From: BOKV01 sp041742235
GTDB lineage: Bacteria; Pseudomonadota; Alphaproteobacteria; Rhizobiales; Rhizobiaceae
DNA: 20,988 nucleotides
Direction of reading: 5' to 3'
Assembly (NCBI GenBank): GCA_041742235.1
Contig: JBGSJA010000040.1
Location: 1-20,988 of the forward strand
Position numbers and translations under genes: made by a program. Below the pieces are notes generated by a model that worked only from the letters and a program-made list of their open reading frames with translations, made no database searches and had not been told where the DNA came from. Position 1 is the stretch's first letter, and each line of letters begins with the position of its first letter. Positions 1-8,335 of this stretch are shown piece after piece.

Positions 1-175
1 GGCATCCGGCAAACCCATTGTCGTCAACGGCATCGATTTCTGGTTTCGCACCGGGGATCGCTTCACCGAAAACTGGGTCTATGTCGACATGGTGCATCTG
101 TTTGCGCAGATGGGCGTGGACCTGATGGAGCGGATGCGCGAACTGGCAAATGCGAACAAGGCGGGTTTGCAATGA
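1..175 (+). CDS. NTF2/SnoaL-like protein, C-terminal fragment (cut by window edge)
   Basis: Only the last 57 codons are present, read from base 2; the start lies outside the window. The fragment contains V-N-G-I-D-F-W-F-R then F-T-E-N-W-V-Y-V-D-M, followed by a helical tail F-A-Q-M-G-V-D-L-M-E-R-M-R. This resembles the last beta strands of the SnoaL/NTF2-like alpha+beta barrel, where the 'ENW' strand closes the pocket. Such proteins bind or cyclise small hydrophobic molecules, but many have no known substrate. The TGA overlaps the ATG of the following SDR gene (ATGA, 172-175), so the two are probably translationally coupled. A second, larger SnoaL-like gene lies two genes on, so the operon carries at least two proteins of this fold. 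Family assignment rests on a short fragment. Confidence 0.6.
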   Translation, partial: ASGKPIVVNGIDFWFRTGDRFTENWVYVDMVHLFAQMGVDLMERMRELANANKAGLQ

Positions 176-936
176 CGCTGCCGCGCACGCCTTCATTTCG
201 CCTGGATGGCCGCCGTGCACTCGTCGCGGGCGCATCGTCGGGCATCGGGCTCGGCTGTGCAGTCGCACTCGCCGAAGCCGGAGCCCATGTCGTGTGCGCC
301 GCGCGCGGCGAGGAAAGACTGAATGCAACCGTTGCGCAAATGCTGGAACAGGGCCTGACCGCGCAAGCGCTTTGCCTCGACCTTGCCGACCTTGATGCGA
401 CAGCCAAGGCAATCGCCTCGCACGGCCCGTTCGATGTTTTCGTCAATTCGGCCGGCATTGCCCGGCATGGACCGGCGCTGGAAACTAGCGTTGCCGATTT
501 CGACGCCGTCATGGCCGTGAACTGGCGCGCAGCGCATTTTGCCGCGCGCGAGGTGGCAAAGGGAATGATTGCCGCGGCAAGGGGCGGGTCGATCATCAAT
601 GTCTCTTCGCAGATGGCCCATGTCGGCGGCATCGACCGCTCGGTCTATGCAGCGTCCAAGCATGCCGTGGAAGGCATGACGAAATCGATGGCCGTCGAGT
701 GGGGAAAACATGGCATTCGCGTCAATACGGTGTGTCCCACCTTCATTCGCACGCCACTGACCGAACCCACTTTCGCAAACCCCGATCGCGTCGCCTGGAT
801 CAAATCCAACATCGTCCTTGGCCGCGTGGGAGAGGTTGCGGACGTCATGGGCGCCATTGTGTTCCTGGCGGGCGATGCGTCGGCGCTGGTGACCGGAACT
901 TCGATCAGTGTCGATGGCGGCTGGACTGCACATTAG
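172..936 (+). CDS. Short-chain dehydrogenase/reductase (SDR), classical type
   Basis: The 254-residue product has the usual length of a classical SDR. The Rossmann cofactor motif is G20-A-S-S-G-I-G26, the N-S-A-G motif is at 92-95, the structural Asn is N117 in A-V-N-W, and the catalytic Ser is about S145/S146 with Y159 and K163 in Y-A-A-S-K. An R-V-N-T-V-C-P stretch follows, as in the FabG-like group. These enzymes oxidise alcohols or reduce ketones with NAD(P)(H) in the cytoplasm. The residues after the second beta strand (A-A-R-G-E-E-R) include Arg, which could favour NADP(H), but that is only a hint. The start overlaps the previous stop as ATGA. The gene sits in a catabolic-looking operon with SnoaL-like, cupin and MetE-like partners. 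The substrate cannot be read from the sequence. Confidence 0.93.
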   Translation: MTLPRTPSFRLDGRRALVAGASSGIGLGCAVALAEAGAHVVCAARGEERLNATVAQMLEQGLTAQALCLDLADLDATAKAIASHGPFDVFVNSAGIARHGPALETSVADFDAVMAVNWRAAHFAAREVAKGMIAAARGGSIINVSSQMAHVGGIDRSVYAASKHAVEGMTKSMAVEWGKHGIRVNTVCPTFIRTPLTEPTFANPDRVAWIKSNIVLGRVGEVADVMGAIVFLAGDASALVTGTSISVDGGWTAH

Positions 937-952
937 AGGCAAAGGAGAGAAC

Positions 953-1936
953 ATGAGCCTCAAGGGATTTTCGCAACGCTGGAAGGATTTTCCGGACTAC
1001 ATCCTCGGCATCACGCACGAGATCTGGGAAGGCCGCGGCATTGACACCTTGCACCAATATTACGGGAAGGAGATACCGGTCCGTTCGCCCGCCTCCGTGG
1101 TGATCGGCAACGAGGCGGTGATCCGCGCCACCATGGCGACGTTGGCGGAGTTCCCGGACCGCACATTGCTCGGGGAGGACGTGATCTGGTGCGAGGGTCC
1201 GGACGGATATCTCCTGTCCTCGCACCGGCTGCTTTCAACTGCAACCCACTCGCGCGCGGGAATGTATGGCGCGCCGACGGGCAGGAAACTCACTTACCGG
1301 ATCATCGCCGACTGTGCCGCGCATGACGACATGATCGACGATGAATGGCTGATCCGCGACCAGGGCGCCATCGTGCGCCAGATGGGATGGGAACCCAAGG
1401 CTTTCGCGGCCGACCTGATCGAGCGGGAAGGGGGCCCCGATAAATGCACAAAGCCGTTCACGCCCGACAACGATGTTCCAGGTCCCTACAAGGGCAAGGG
1501 GAACGACAATGAATGGGGCGCGCGGTATGCCCAGATCCTGTCGCGCATGATGGGCGGCGAATTCAGCCTGGTCCCGCGCGAATATGACCGTGCCTGCCAG
1601 TTGGAGCTTCCCGGGGGCGTGACCGGGCACAGCCATGGCGATGCCGACCAGTTCTGGATGGGCCTGCGCTCTTCATTCCCGTCGGCGAAGTTCGAAATCC
1701 ACCACACGATCGGCCGCGAGGATCCGCTGATGTCGCCCCGCGCGGCCCTGCGCTGGTCGCTTACCGGCAAGCATGACGGTTGGGGGAGTTTCGGCACGCC
1801 ATCCGGTGCGCAGGTTCACGTCATGGGCATGAGCCACGCGGAATTCGGTCCGTGGGGATTGCGGCGCGAATACGTGCTTTTCGACGAAACGGCGATCTGG
1901 AAGCAGATCATTCTCAAGACGGGACAGACAAAATGA
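953..1936 (+). CDS. SnoaL-like / NTF2-superfamily protein (327 aa)
   Basis: The chosen ATG at 953 has a strong ribosome-binding site (AAGGAG, 941-946) and starts just after the SDR stop; an in-frame ATG at 908 lies inside the SDR gene and lacks such a site. The protein carries features of SnoaL-like ester cyclase/NTF2-family proteins: an early E-I-W-E-G-R segment, then L-L-S-T-A-T-H-S, Y-G-A-P-T-G-R-K and D-D-E-W-L-I-R-D-Q-G. At 327 residues it is about twice a single SnoaL domain, so it may hold two barrel domains; the second half has W-S-L-T-G-K-H-D-G-W-G and a C-terminal E-Y-V-L-F-D-E. No signal peptide or membrane segment is visible. The stop overlaps the next start (ATGA, 1933-1936). A role in binding or converting the pathway substrate is inferred from the operon only. 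Confidence 0.8.
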   Translation: MSLKGFSQRWKDFPDYILGITHEIWEGRGIDTLHQYYGKEIPVRSPASVVIGNEAVIRATMATLAEFPDRTLLGEDVIWCEGPDGYLLSSHRLLSTATHSRAGMYGAPTGRKLTYRIIADCAAHDDMIDDEWLIRDQGAIVRQMGWEPKAFAADLIEREGGPDKCTKPFTPDNDVPGPYKGKGNDNEWGARYAQILSRMMGGEFSLVPREYDRACQLELPGGVTGHSHGDADQFWMGLRSSFPSAKFEIHHTIGREDPLMSPRAALRWSLTGKHDGWGSFGTPSGAQVHVMGMSHAEFGPWGLRREYVLFDETAIWKQIILKTGQTK

Positions 1937-2898
1937 CTCCGGAACAAATGGAAGCGCGCATCGTCCGCTACGGCGACCTGAAGCCCTGCCGCACCGCATT
2001 TATCGACGCCCATACGCCCGGCTCCAACCTGAAGGAGAACTTCACGATCATCGGCGCCGGGGTGTCGGAGTCGCCCGAGCAACATGTCCATATCAAGGAA
2101 ACACCTGGATTCAACATCGGCGCGGCCGGCCAGCCGCCGAAATGCCGCAACTCGCTGCATTCACATCGTACGGCCGAAGTGTTTTTCGTGCTCAAGGGCC
2201 GGTGGCGGTTCTTCTGGGGCCGCTGGGGCAAAGCGGGGGAAGTGGTGCTGGAGGAAGGCGACATCTTCAACATCCCCACCGGCATTTTTCGCGGGTTCGA
2301 GAATATCGGCACGGACTACGGGATGATCATGGCGATCCTCGGTGGCGACGATGCCGGGGGCGGTGTCATCTGGGCCCCGCAAGTCATTGAGGACGCAAAG
2401 GACCACGGTCTCGTGCTCGGCGAAAACGGCCGGCTCTATGATACCAAGAAGGGCGAGAAGTTGCCGGAAGGGGTGAAGCAGATGCCAGTGCTGACCGAAG
2501 ACGAATTGAAAGGCTTTCCAGAGCCTGCCACGGGCGAAGTCATTCCGAACCATGTCGCCCGCTATTGGGACATGATGGCGCTTGCCGACCGGCAGCCCGC
2601 CAAAGTGATCGGAGCCGACGCCATGTTGCGCGACAGGCCGGGATTCGAAGTCGATTTCATCACGCGCGGATCCATTCCGCAGGCTCCCTATTCCACGCCG
2701 CGACACGAGGTGCTGATGGCGATGCGCGGTCATTGGCAGCTTTCGTGGAACGGGCATGAAAAGGTGCTGGCGCCGGGCGATACCTGCGCCGTGCCGCCCG
2801 GTCTTGAACATTCCCTGGCGCCGGCCATGACCGGCGAGGCCTCGATGTTCCGCGTTCGCAACACCGACGACAAGGCCGGACCGACCCTGCGTTCCTGA
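1933..2898 (+). CDS. Bicupin domain protein
   Basis: The ATG at 1933 overlaps the preceding stop and gives 321 residues with two cupin barrels. Cupin 1 (about 70-125) has H76-x-H78-x3-E82 and G89, the metal-binding first cupin motif. Its second motif (G-D-I-F-N-I-P-T-G-I-F-R) has Arg120 where the usual His ligand stands. Cupin 2 (about 250-300) has a degenerate first motif (S-T-P-R-H-E-V) but an intact second one, P-P-G-L-E-H with H293. The arrangement recalls bicupin dioxygenases of the gentisate dioxygenase type, but the ligand sets are incomplete, so enzymatic activity is not certain. It could be a metal-dependent dioxygenase, isomerase or hydrolase acting on the pathway intermediate. It is probably cytoplasmic and co-transcribed with its neighbours. 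Confidence 0.85.
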   Translation: MTPEQMEARIVRYGDLKPCRTAFIDAHTPGSNLKENFTIIGAGVSESPEQHVHIKETPGFNIGAAGQPPKCRNSLHSHRTAEVFFVLKGRWRFFWGRWGKAGEVVLEEGDIFNIPTGIFRGFENIGTDYGMIMAILGGDDAGGGVIWAPQVIEDAKDHGLVLGENGRLYDTKKGEKLPEGVKQMPVLTEDELKGFPEPATGEVIPNHVARYWDMMALADRQPAKVIGADAMLRDRPGFEVDFITRGSIPQAPYSTPRHEVLMAMRGHWQLSWNGHEKVLAPGDTCAVPPGLEHSLAPAMTGEASMFRVRNTDDKAGPTLRS

Positions 2899-2933
2899 AA
2901 CATCGAGCGGAGCCGGCGCTGCCGGAGTGAACC

Positions 2934-4067
2934 ATGACAAAGATTGCCACCACCCATGTCGGCTCCCTCCCGCGCAGCCAGAAGGTCGTCGACTTCCTTT
3001 TCGCCCGGGAGCGCGCAGAGCCTTTCGACGAGGCAGGCTTTGACGCGGCGATGACGGAGGCCGTGGACGAAACGGTGCGCCGCCAGGTCGAGGCCGGCGT
3101 CGACATCGTCTCGGATGGCGAGACGTCGAAAATATCCTATGCAACCTATGTGAAGGACCGCTACACCGGCTTTTCCGGCGACAGCCCCCGCAAAGCGCCG
3201 GCCGACCTGAAACTCTTTCCCACATTCCTGCAGAGGCTGGCCGAGAGCGGCGGCACGCCCAAATATGCCCGTCCCATGTGCACCGGCGAAGTGAGGTCAA
3301 AGGGGCAGGGGGAACTCGCCAAGGACATTGCCAACCTGAAGGCGGCGATGGCGCGCCACGGAGCCAGCCGGGGATTCATGAACGCCGCATCGCCTGGCGT
3401 GATTTCCCTGTTCCTGCAGAATTCCCACTATCGCGATCGCGAAGCCTATCTGGCGGCCCTCGCCGATGCGATGCAGGCCGAGTACGAAACCATCGTTGCC
3501 TCTGGTCTGGACCTGCAACTGGACTGCCCGGACCTGGCGCTGTCGCGGCACATGCTCTTTACGCAACTTTCCGACGAGGAATTCGTCAAGGTCGCGCACA
3601 TGCATGTCGATGCGCTGAACCATGCCTTGCGAAACGTGCCGCAGGACAGGATCAGGATCCACATCTGCTGGGGCAATTACGAGGGGCCGCATGTCTGCGA
3701 CATCGACATGGCGAAGGTATTTCCGGTCCTGATGCGGGCAAAGGCGCGCTACATCCTTTTCGAGACTGCCAATCCACGCCATGGCCATGAATGGACAGTC
3801 TTCCGCGATCGCCGCGGCGAAATACCCGACGACAGAATTCTTGTTCCGGGGCTTGTCGACACGACCACCAATTTTGTCGAACATCCCGAACTCGTCGCAC
3901 AACGGCTTGAGCGCTTCACTGCGATCGTCGGGGCGGATCGCGTCATTGCGGGATCGGATTGCGGTTTCGGCACATTCGCAGGCTTCGGCGCGGTCGATCC
4001 GGAAATCGCATGGGCAAAGCTGAAGGCCTTGAGAACCGGGACGGACATCACTGCGGCCCGCGCCTGA
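2934..4067 (+). CDS. Cobalamin-independent methionine synthase (MetE) core-like protein
   Basis: This 377-residue protein matches the C-terminal catalytic half of MetE and the related epoxyalkane:coenzyme M transferases. It opens with T-T-H-V-G-S-L-P-R, the family signature. The zinc ligands of MetE appear to be kept: H243-x-C245 in R-I-H-I-C-W-G-N-Y, E277 in L-F-E-T-A-N, and C343 in G-S-D-C-G-F-G. The MetE N-terminal half is absent, as is normal for the short 'methionine synthase II' type. Such enzymes use a zinc-activated thiol as nucleophile, either for methyl transfer to homocysteine or for opening epoxides with a thiol. Here it lies between a bicupin and a hydrolase, so a demethylation or thiol-conjugation step in catabolism is more likely than bulk methionine synthesis. 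The ATG at 2934 is preceded by CCGGAG at 2922-2927. Confidence 0.88.
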   Translation: MTKIATTHVGSLPRSQKVVDFLFARERAEPFDEAGFDAAMTEAVDETVRRQVEAGVDIVSDGETSKISYATYVKDRYTGFSGDSPRKAPADLKLFPTFLQRLAESGGTPKYARPMCTGEVRSKGQGELAKDIANLKAAMARHGASRGFMNAASPGVISLFLQNSHYRDREAYLAALADAMQAEYETIVASGLDLQLDCPDLALSRHMLFTQLSDEEFVKVAHMHVDALNHALRNVPQDRIRIHICWGNYEGPHVCDIDMAKVFPVLMRAKARYILFETANPRHGHEWTVFRDRRGEIPDDRILVPGLVDTTTNFVEHPELVAQRLERFTAIVGADRVIAGSDCGFGTFAGFGAVDPEIAWAKLKALRTGTDITAARA

Positions 4068-4073
4068 CTTGCC

Positions 4074-4802
4074 ATGCCGCGCGAGAAGCTGGTCCTTCTG
4101 CCCGGAATGATGTGCGACGAACGCCTTTTTTCGGCGCAACGCGCGGCGCTCGAAGATGCGAATGACATCGTCACGCCTCGTCTGGCCGGGTCGGAGAGCG
4201 TTGAGGGTTTGGCGCATTCTGTGCTCAATCAAGCCGGTGTGGGGCCTCTCAACGTAGCGGGCCTGTCCATGGGTGGCATCGTGGCGATGGCTATGCTTGA
4301 AGCCGCGCCCAAGTCGATCGGCAGGCTGGCATTGCTGGACACCAATCATCTGGCAGACCTGCCGGCGCGGCAAGCGATCCGCGACAGGCAAATCGCCGAT
4401 GTCCGCGCGGGCAAACTCCGCGAGGTGATCATCGACGAGATGAAGCCGAATTATCTGGCCGCCGCCAATCGCGGCCGGCGCGACCTGCTGGATTTGCTGG
4501 TCGACATGGCGATGGACCTTGGTCCCGATGTGTTCATTTCGCAGTCGCTCGCGCTGCGCAACAGGCCTTCTTTCGAGGCGACGCTCCGGAGTTTCGAAGG
4601 CCCGGCGCTGGTCCTGCACGGGGCCGAAGACCAGCTATGCCCGCCGGAACGTCATCGCGAAATCGCCTCGTTGTTAAGAAGTCCGTTGCTCGTCGAAATC
4701 CCCGGCGCCGGACACCTGCCAACCCTCGAAAAGCCGGAAGCGGTTCTCGCGTCGATCAAGAAATGGCTTGCCATGCCAATCGGCCGACAAGCGCAATCCT
4801 GA
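4074..4802 (+). CDS. Alpha/beta hydrolase
   Basis: A 242-residue alpha/beta hydrolase starting six bases after the MetE-like stop. The nucleophile elbow is G-L-S65-M-G-G, the acid is probably D186 in H-G-A-E-D-Q-L-C-P, and the histidine is H214 in G-A-G-H-L-P. The N-terminal L-L-P-G-M-M-C-D-E stretch provides the oxyanion-hole loop; 'PGMMCDE' recurs in a hydrolase subgroup found beside aromatic or lactone catabolic genes. There is no signal peptide. It probably hydrolyses an ester, lactone or C-C bond in the last visible step of this operon. The substrate is not known. The operon seems to end here, although no clear terminator follows. Confidence 0.9.
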   Translation: MPREKLVLLPGMMCDERLFSAQRAALEDANDIVTPRLAGSESVEGLAHSVLNQAGVGPLNVAGLSMGGIVAMAMLEAAPKSIGRLALLDTNHLADLPARQAIRDRQIADVRAGKLREVIIDEMKPNYLAAANRGRRDLLDLLVDMAMDLGPDVFISQSLALRNRPSFEATLRSFEGPALVLHGAEDQLCPPERHREIASLLRSPLLVEIPGAGHLPTLEKPEAVLASIKKWLAMPIGRQAQS

Positions 4803-4965
4803 ATCCAGCGCAGGTGTTTCGATGATCCGGCGCGGCTTAGAACGCGGGCCGCTCAGGGCTGCGCAACGACGGCATGTTTCCCATCGTTCTTTCGTGCCAC
4901 TCCTCCGCCCAAGGATTGAGGAAGTGCATGGCGTCAAAGGCCAGGATAGCTGGCGCGCGATACTA

Positions 4966-4979
4966 TTGATCTGTCTCAA
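4966..4979. promoter_or_regulatory. FNR/FixK-like palindrome upstream of the protease gene
   Basis: The sequence TTGAT-CTGT-CTCAA differs from the FNR consensus TTGAT-N4-ATCAA at one position. A -10-like TAACAT lies at 5002-5007, leaving a 22-base gap, which is what a class II FNR promoter (box centred near -41.5) would show. A transcript would then start near 5014, about 22 bases before the ATG at 5036. A single 9-of-10 match can occur by chance in a window this size, so position and spacing are the main support. Confidence 0.4.
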
Positions 4980-5035
4980 CACTTTCACGTTGAACATGAT
5001 GTAACATAAAATAATAAACATTGGGGTCTCAGACA

Positions 5036-5811
5036 ATGTGCCGGTACTTGATTACTGCAGCAACTTGGGTCGTTGCCTTGGCCTCATTAGCCAGTGCCGG
5101 GGAAAAAGAACCCGACTGGTATGGTGGTATAGTTGGCAAGGATGATCGCCAGTTCGTCGAGACCACGGAACCGCCTTGGGGCGCCATCGGGCAGATCAAC
5201 GTTTCGGGAGCTTCAAGCCTAGTATATTGCACCGGCACGCTGGTTGCCCACAATTTGGTGCTGACAGCAGCGCATTGCCTGGTGAACTTTCGCAACTACA
5301 AGCCATACATTCCAGAGACGGTCCATTTCGTCGCCGGTGTGCGGCGGGACAAACGCCTTGGCCATTCGGTGGCGAAATGCCTGCTGTTTCCGAAGGAATA
5401 CAATCCAGTAGTTGAAAAGAAGACTCTTCCCGGCATGGCACTGGTTCCAATGGAAGCGTTCGTGTCGGACATTGCCGCGATCGTGCTGGCCGGTCCCATT
5501 CCGGTCGAACCAGTGCCTGTTCGCCCGACTGAATTCGAGGAAGGCTTGCCCCTGATGTTTGGCGGCTACATGGCGGACCACCGCTACATGTTGACCGCTG
5601 ACCGCGAATGCGACTAATCTCGGTCGCCGACGGACTGTGGGTCACCACTTGCGACACCCATGGCGGCGGCTCGGGCGGTCCGATGTTCGTGACGCAGGGC
5701 GACCAAACATTCGTGGCGGCCGTGATGGTCGGCAGCATTCAGCGCACTGCCTCCCTGGCGGTGCCGGTTTCGGCCTGGAAGGACCTGCCCCAGCAGGGTG
5801 AATGTCCTTGA
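5036..5811 (+). pseudogene. Secreted trypsin-like serine protease, broken by a one-base frameshift
   Basis: The first frame (ATG 5036 to TAA 5615-5617) encodes a signal peptide (M-C-R-Y-L-I then a hydrophobic stretch ending A-S-A-G), the catalytic His in L-T-A-A-H-C and a D-I-A-A-I segment with the probable catalytic Asp. The frame ends after D-R-E-C-D. The -1 frame continues the same fold without loss: L-I-S-V, then T-C-D-T-H-G-G-G-S-G-G-P with the catalytic Ser, to TGA at 5809-5811. Restoring one C in the run gac-ta near 5614 would join the frames as E-C-D-L-I-S-V, giving about 258 residues, a normal length for periplasmic or extracellular bacterial trypsin-like peptidases. No other damage is visible, so this is a recent mutation or a sequence error. 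A TTG at 5021 is an alternative start, but the ATG gives a cleaner signal peptide. Confidence 0.8.
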
Positions 5812-5849
5812 GTTGCCGATACAGACAGACCTCTTGTGTCGTGTAAGAA

Positions 5850-8240
5850 TTATCGATGATTAGTATTCTCAGCCTGTGCAACATGCTGTTTTACGGAGAA
5901 GAAGCTGTCGGGCGTCACGGAAATGGAGTCAATGCCTGCCGCTACCAGGATAGCCGCGAAGGCGGGATCATTGCTCGGCGCCTGACCGCACAGACCAACC
6001 TTCACGCCGGCGGCATGCGCCTTTTCAATGACGTTTTCGATCATCCAGACCACCGCCGGGTCGCGTTCGCTGAACAAGGATGAAAGCAGCTCGGAGTCAC
6101 GGTCAATGCCGAGCGTCAGTTGCGTGAGGTCGTTCGAGCCGATCGAGAAGCCGTCGAAGCGGCGAGCGAATTCCCCGGCAAGGATCACGTTGGAAGGTAT
6201 TTCGCACATCACGTAGATTTCGAGGCCCTCCTTTCGCTCCAACCCGGCCGCCGCCATCACTTCCAAAACCTTGTCCGCCTCTTGGGGCGTGCGGCAGAAG
6301 GGGATCATGACCTTGACGTTTGTGAAGCCTTTCTCCTCGCGCAGCTTCCGGATGGCGCGGCATTCGAGTTCGAAGCCGTCGCGGTAGAGCGGCGAATAGT
6401 AACGGCTTGCGCCGCGGAAACCGATCATCGGATTTTCTTCCGCCGGCTCGAACTGGCTGCCCCCCAGCAGATTGGCGTACTCATTCGTCTTGAAATCGCT
6501 CATCCGGATGATGACCGGATTGGGGAAGTGGACAGCGGCGATCCGCGAAAGCCCCTGCGCCAGCTTGTCGATGAAATACTCGCACTTGTCGTCATAACCT
6601 TTGGTCAGCGCCTCAATCTGCGCGCGAACATCCCCGTCACGAATCTCGTCGAAACGTGTCAGCGCCAACGGATGAACCTTGATCGCATTGGAAATCACGA
6701 ACTCCATTCGCGCCAGACCCACGCCATCGGCGGGCAGGCGCCACCATCGGAAGGCGGCCGCCGGGTTCGCCATGTTCAGCATGATCTTGGTGCGCGTCTT
6801 CGGCAGGGCGCCTGGATGTAGTTCCTCGACCGTAAACTGCGCCCGCCCGTCGTATACGACGCCTTCGTCGCCCCCTGCGCACGAAACGGTAACCTCCTGC
6901 TGGTCATGCAGCAATTCCGTGCCGTTGCCGGTGCCCACGATCGCCGGCAGGCCCAGTTCGCGGCTGACGATCGCGGCATGCGAAGTGCGTCCGCCATGGT
7001 CGGTGATGATAGCCGCCGCGCGTTTCATGATCGGGACCCAGTCCGGATCGGTGTTGGGCGTCACAAGGATTGCGCCATCGACGAAGCGTCCAATGTCGCG
7101 CGCGCTTTCGATGATGCAGACCGGGCCGTTAACGACCGCCTCGCCAATGCTTTGGCCACGCAGCAATTCCTTGCCGTGGCTCTCGACGCGATAGGACAGA
7201 AAGCTGCCGCGGTCAGCGCGAGAGCGGACCGTTTCAGGCCTCGCCTGCACAATGTATAGCAGCCCTGTCTCGCCGTCCCTTGCCCATTCGATATCCATGG
7301 GCTGGCCGTAGTGGCGCTCGATCGTGCAGGCTTGGCTGGCAAGCTCCAATATCTCGCCGTCTTCGAGCACAGGCCGCGCCCGCTCGGCCTTGGATGTCGG
7401 GACGTTGCGGGTTTCGCCGCCGGCACTCCCGGCATAGATCATCTTGCGTTCCTTGCCCCCGATCTTCTTGTCGAGGATAGGTACGAGCTCCGGTTTTGCG
7501 AGCAATGGCTTAAAAACCTGGTACTCGTCCGGTGTAACGGTACCTTGCACCACGTTTTCGCCCAAACCCCACGCGGCGTTGATCAGCACCACCTTGTCGA
7601 AGCCCGATTCCGTATCGATGGAGAACATCACGCCCGCGCCGCCAATGTCTGAGCGGACCATCAACTGCACGCCGACCGAAAGAGCCACCTTGGCATGGTC
7701 GAAGCCCTTTAGCCGGCGATAGGTGATTGCCCGGTCGGTGAAGAGGGATGCGTAGCACCGCCTGCAGGTATCCATCAGCGCGGCTTCGCCGCGCACATTG
7801 AGAAATGTCTCCTGTTGCCCGGCAAAGCTGGCGTCCGGAAGATCCTCCGCTGTCGCGCTGGAGCGCACGGCTACGGCAGGCTCTGCAGTGCCCGTACGCC
7901 GGGCCAGTTCGCGATAGGCGTCAAGCAGCGCTTCGCGCATTTCGGGTCGAAACTCTCCTGCGACGATGGACTTTCGGATTTCACTGCCGGCTTCCGGCAA
8001 AGTGGTCCTGCCGTTGTCGAGCAGGGCCAGCGTCGCAGAAATTGTCTCGTTCAGCCCGTTCACATCAAGGTATTCACGGAAGGCGTCTGCCGTGGTGGCG
8101 AAGCCGGGCGGCACCCGTATGCCCTGCTGCGCCAGCGCTCCGACCATTTCGCCAAGGGACGCGTTCTTGCCGCCGACAAGAGCAACGTCACCGCGCTTCA
8201 ATGTTTCGAACCAGATGATCCTGCGAATGCCCTTGCCCAT
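5850..8240 (-). CDS. ppsA: Phosphoenolpyruvate synthase (pyruvate, water dikinase)
   Basis: The 796-residue product has the full PpsA layout. The N-terminal ATP-grasp/pyruvate-binding domain begins with V-G-G-K-N-A-S-L-G-E-M (22-32) and includes A-V-R-S-S-A-T-A-E-D. The swivelling phosphohistidine domain has T-D-H-G-G-R-T-S-H421-A-A-I; E. coli PpsA also uses His421. The C-terminal PEP/pyruvate TIM barrel has S-I-G-S-N-D-L-T-Q and G-L-C-G-Q-A-P. It makes PEP from pyruvate, ATP and water in the cytoplasm and is usually gluconeogenic. The ATG at 8240 is chosen because GGAGG lies about 8 bases upstream and the family N-terminus begins there; the frame stays open to 8345 without a better site. It diverges from the P-type ATPase operon over a 131-base spacer with an FNR/FixK-type palindrome. 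Confidence 0.96.
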   Translation of the reverse strand: MGKGIRRIIWFETLKRGDVALVGGKNASLGEMVGALAQQGIRVPPGFATTADAFREYLDVNGLNETISATLALLDNGRTTLPEAGSEIRKSIVAGEFRPEMREALLDAYRELARRTGTAEPAVAVRSSATAEDLPDASFAGQQETFLNVRGEAALMDTCRRCYASLFTDRAITYRRLKGFDHAKVALSVGVQLMVRSDIGGAGVMFSIDTESGFDKVVLINAAWGLGENVVQGTVTPDEYQVFKPLLAKPELVPILDKKIGGKERKMIYAGSAGGETRNVPTSKAERARPVLEDGEILELASQACTIERHYGQPMDIEWARDGETGLLYIVQARPETVRSRADRGSFLSYRVESHGKELLRGQSIGEAVVNGPVCIIESARDIGRFVDGAILVTPNTDPDWVPIMKRAAAIITDHGGRTSHAAIVSRELGLPAIVGTGNGTELLHDQQEVTVSCAGGDEGVVYDGRAQFTVEELHPGALPKTRTKIMLNMANPAAAFRWWRLPADGVGLARMEFVISNAIKVHPLALTRFDEIRDGDVRAQIEALTKGYDDKCEYFIDKLAQGLSRIAAVHFPNPVIIRMSDFKTNEYANLLGGSQFEPAEENPMIGFRGASRYYSPLYRDGFELECRAIRKLREEKGFTNVKVMIPFCRTPQEADKVLEVMAAAGLERKEGLEIYVMCEIPSNVILAGEFARRFDGFSIGSNDLTQLTLGIDRDSELLSSLFSERDPAVVWMIENVIEKAHAAGVKVGLCGQAPSNDPAFAAILVAAGIDSISVTPDSFFSVKQHVAQAENTNHR

Positions 8241-8300
8241 AAGCGGCCTCCGGAAGTTATGACAGCTTTGACAAATTGTTCCTTGCGCCCCGGATTCGCT

Positions 8301-8314
8301 TTGACGTGCATCAA
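8301..8314. promoter_or_regulatory. FixK/FNR-type palindrome between ppsA and the P-type ATPase operon
   Basis: TTGAC-GTGC-ATCAA fits the FNR/FixK/FnrN consensus (TTGAY-N4-RTCAA) at every defined position. A -10-like TATGCT lies at 8336-8341, with a 21-base gap, so the box centre is near -41 relative to a start around 8348, the class II activation geometry. That start would give a short leader before the ATG at 8372, whose GGAGG is at 8361-8365. For the divergent ppsA the box centre is 68 bases above the ATG, and no convincing -10 is seen at the same spacing. Low-oxygen activation of the + operon is inferred. Confidence 0.7.
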
Positions 8315-8335
8315 CGAAACCTTGGAAGTGTCCAC

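Noticed and set aside
3297..4619. Long minus-strand frame (440 codons) opposite the MetE-like and hydrolase genes.
   Set aside because: No ribosome-binding site or domain; it covers two well-supported genes on the other strand.
4768..5004. Small plus-strand frame between the hydrolase and the protease.
   Set aside because: It begins inside the hydrolase gene, lacks a ribosome-binding site and overlaps the likely protease promoter.
5590..5640. Programmed ribosomal frameshifting as the explanation for the split protease.
   Set aside because: No slippery heptamer, homopolymer run or following stem is visible, and trypsin-like proteases are not known to use it. Mutation or sequence error is simpler.
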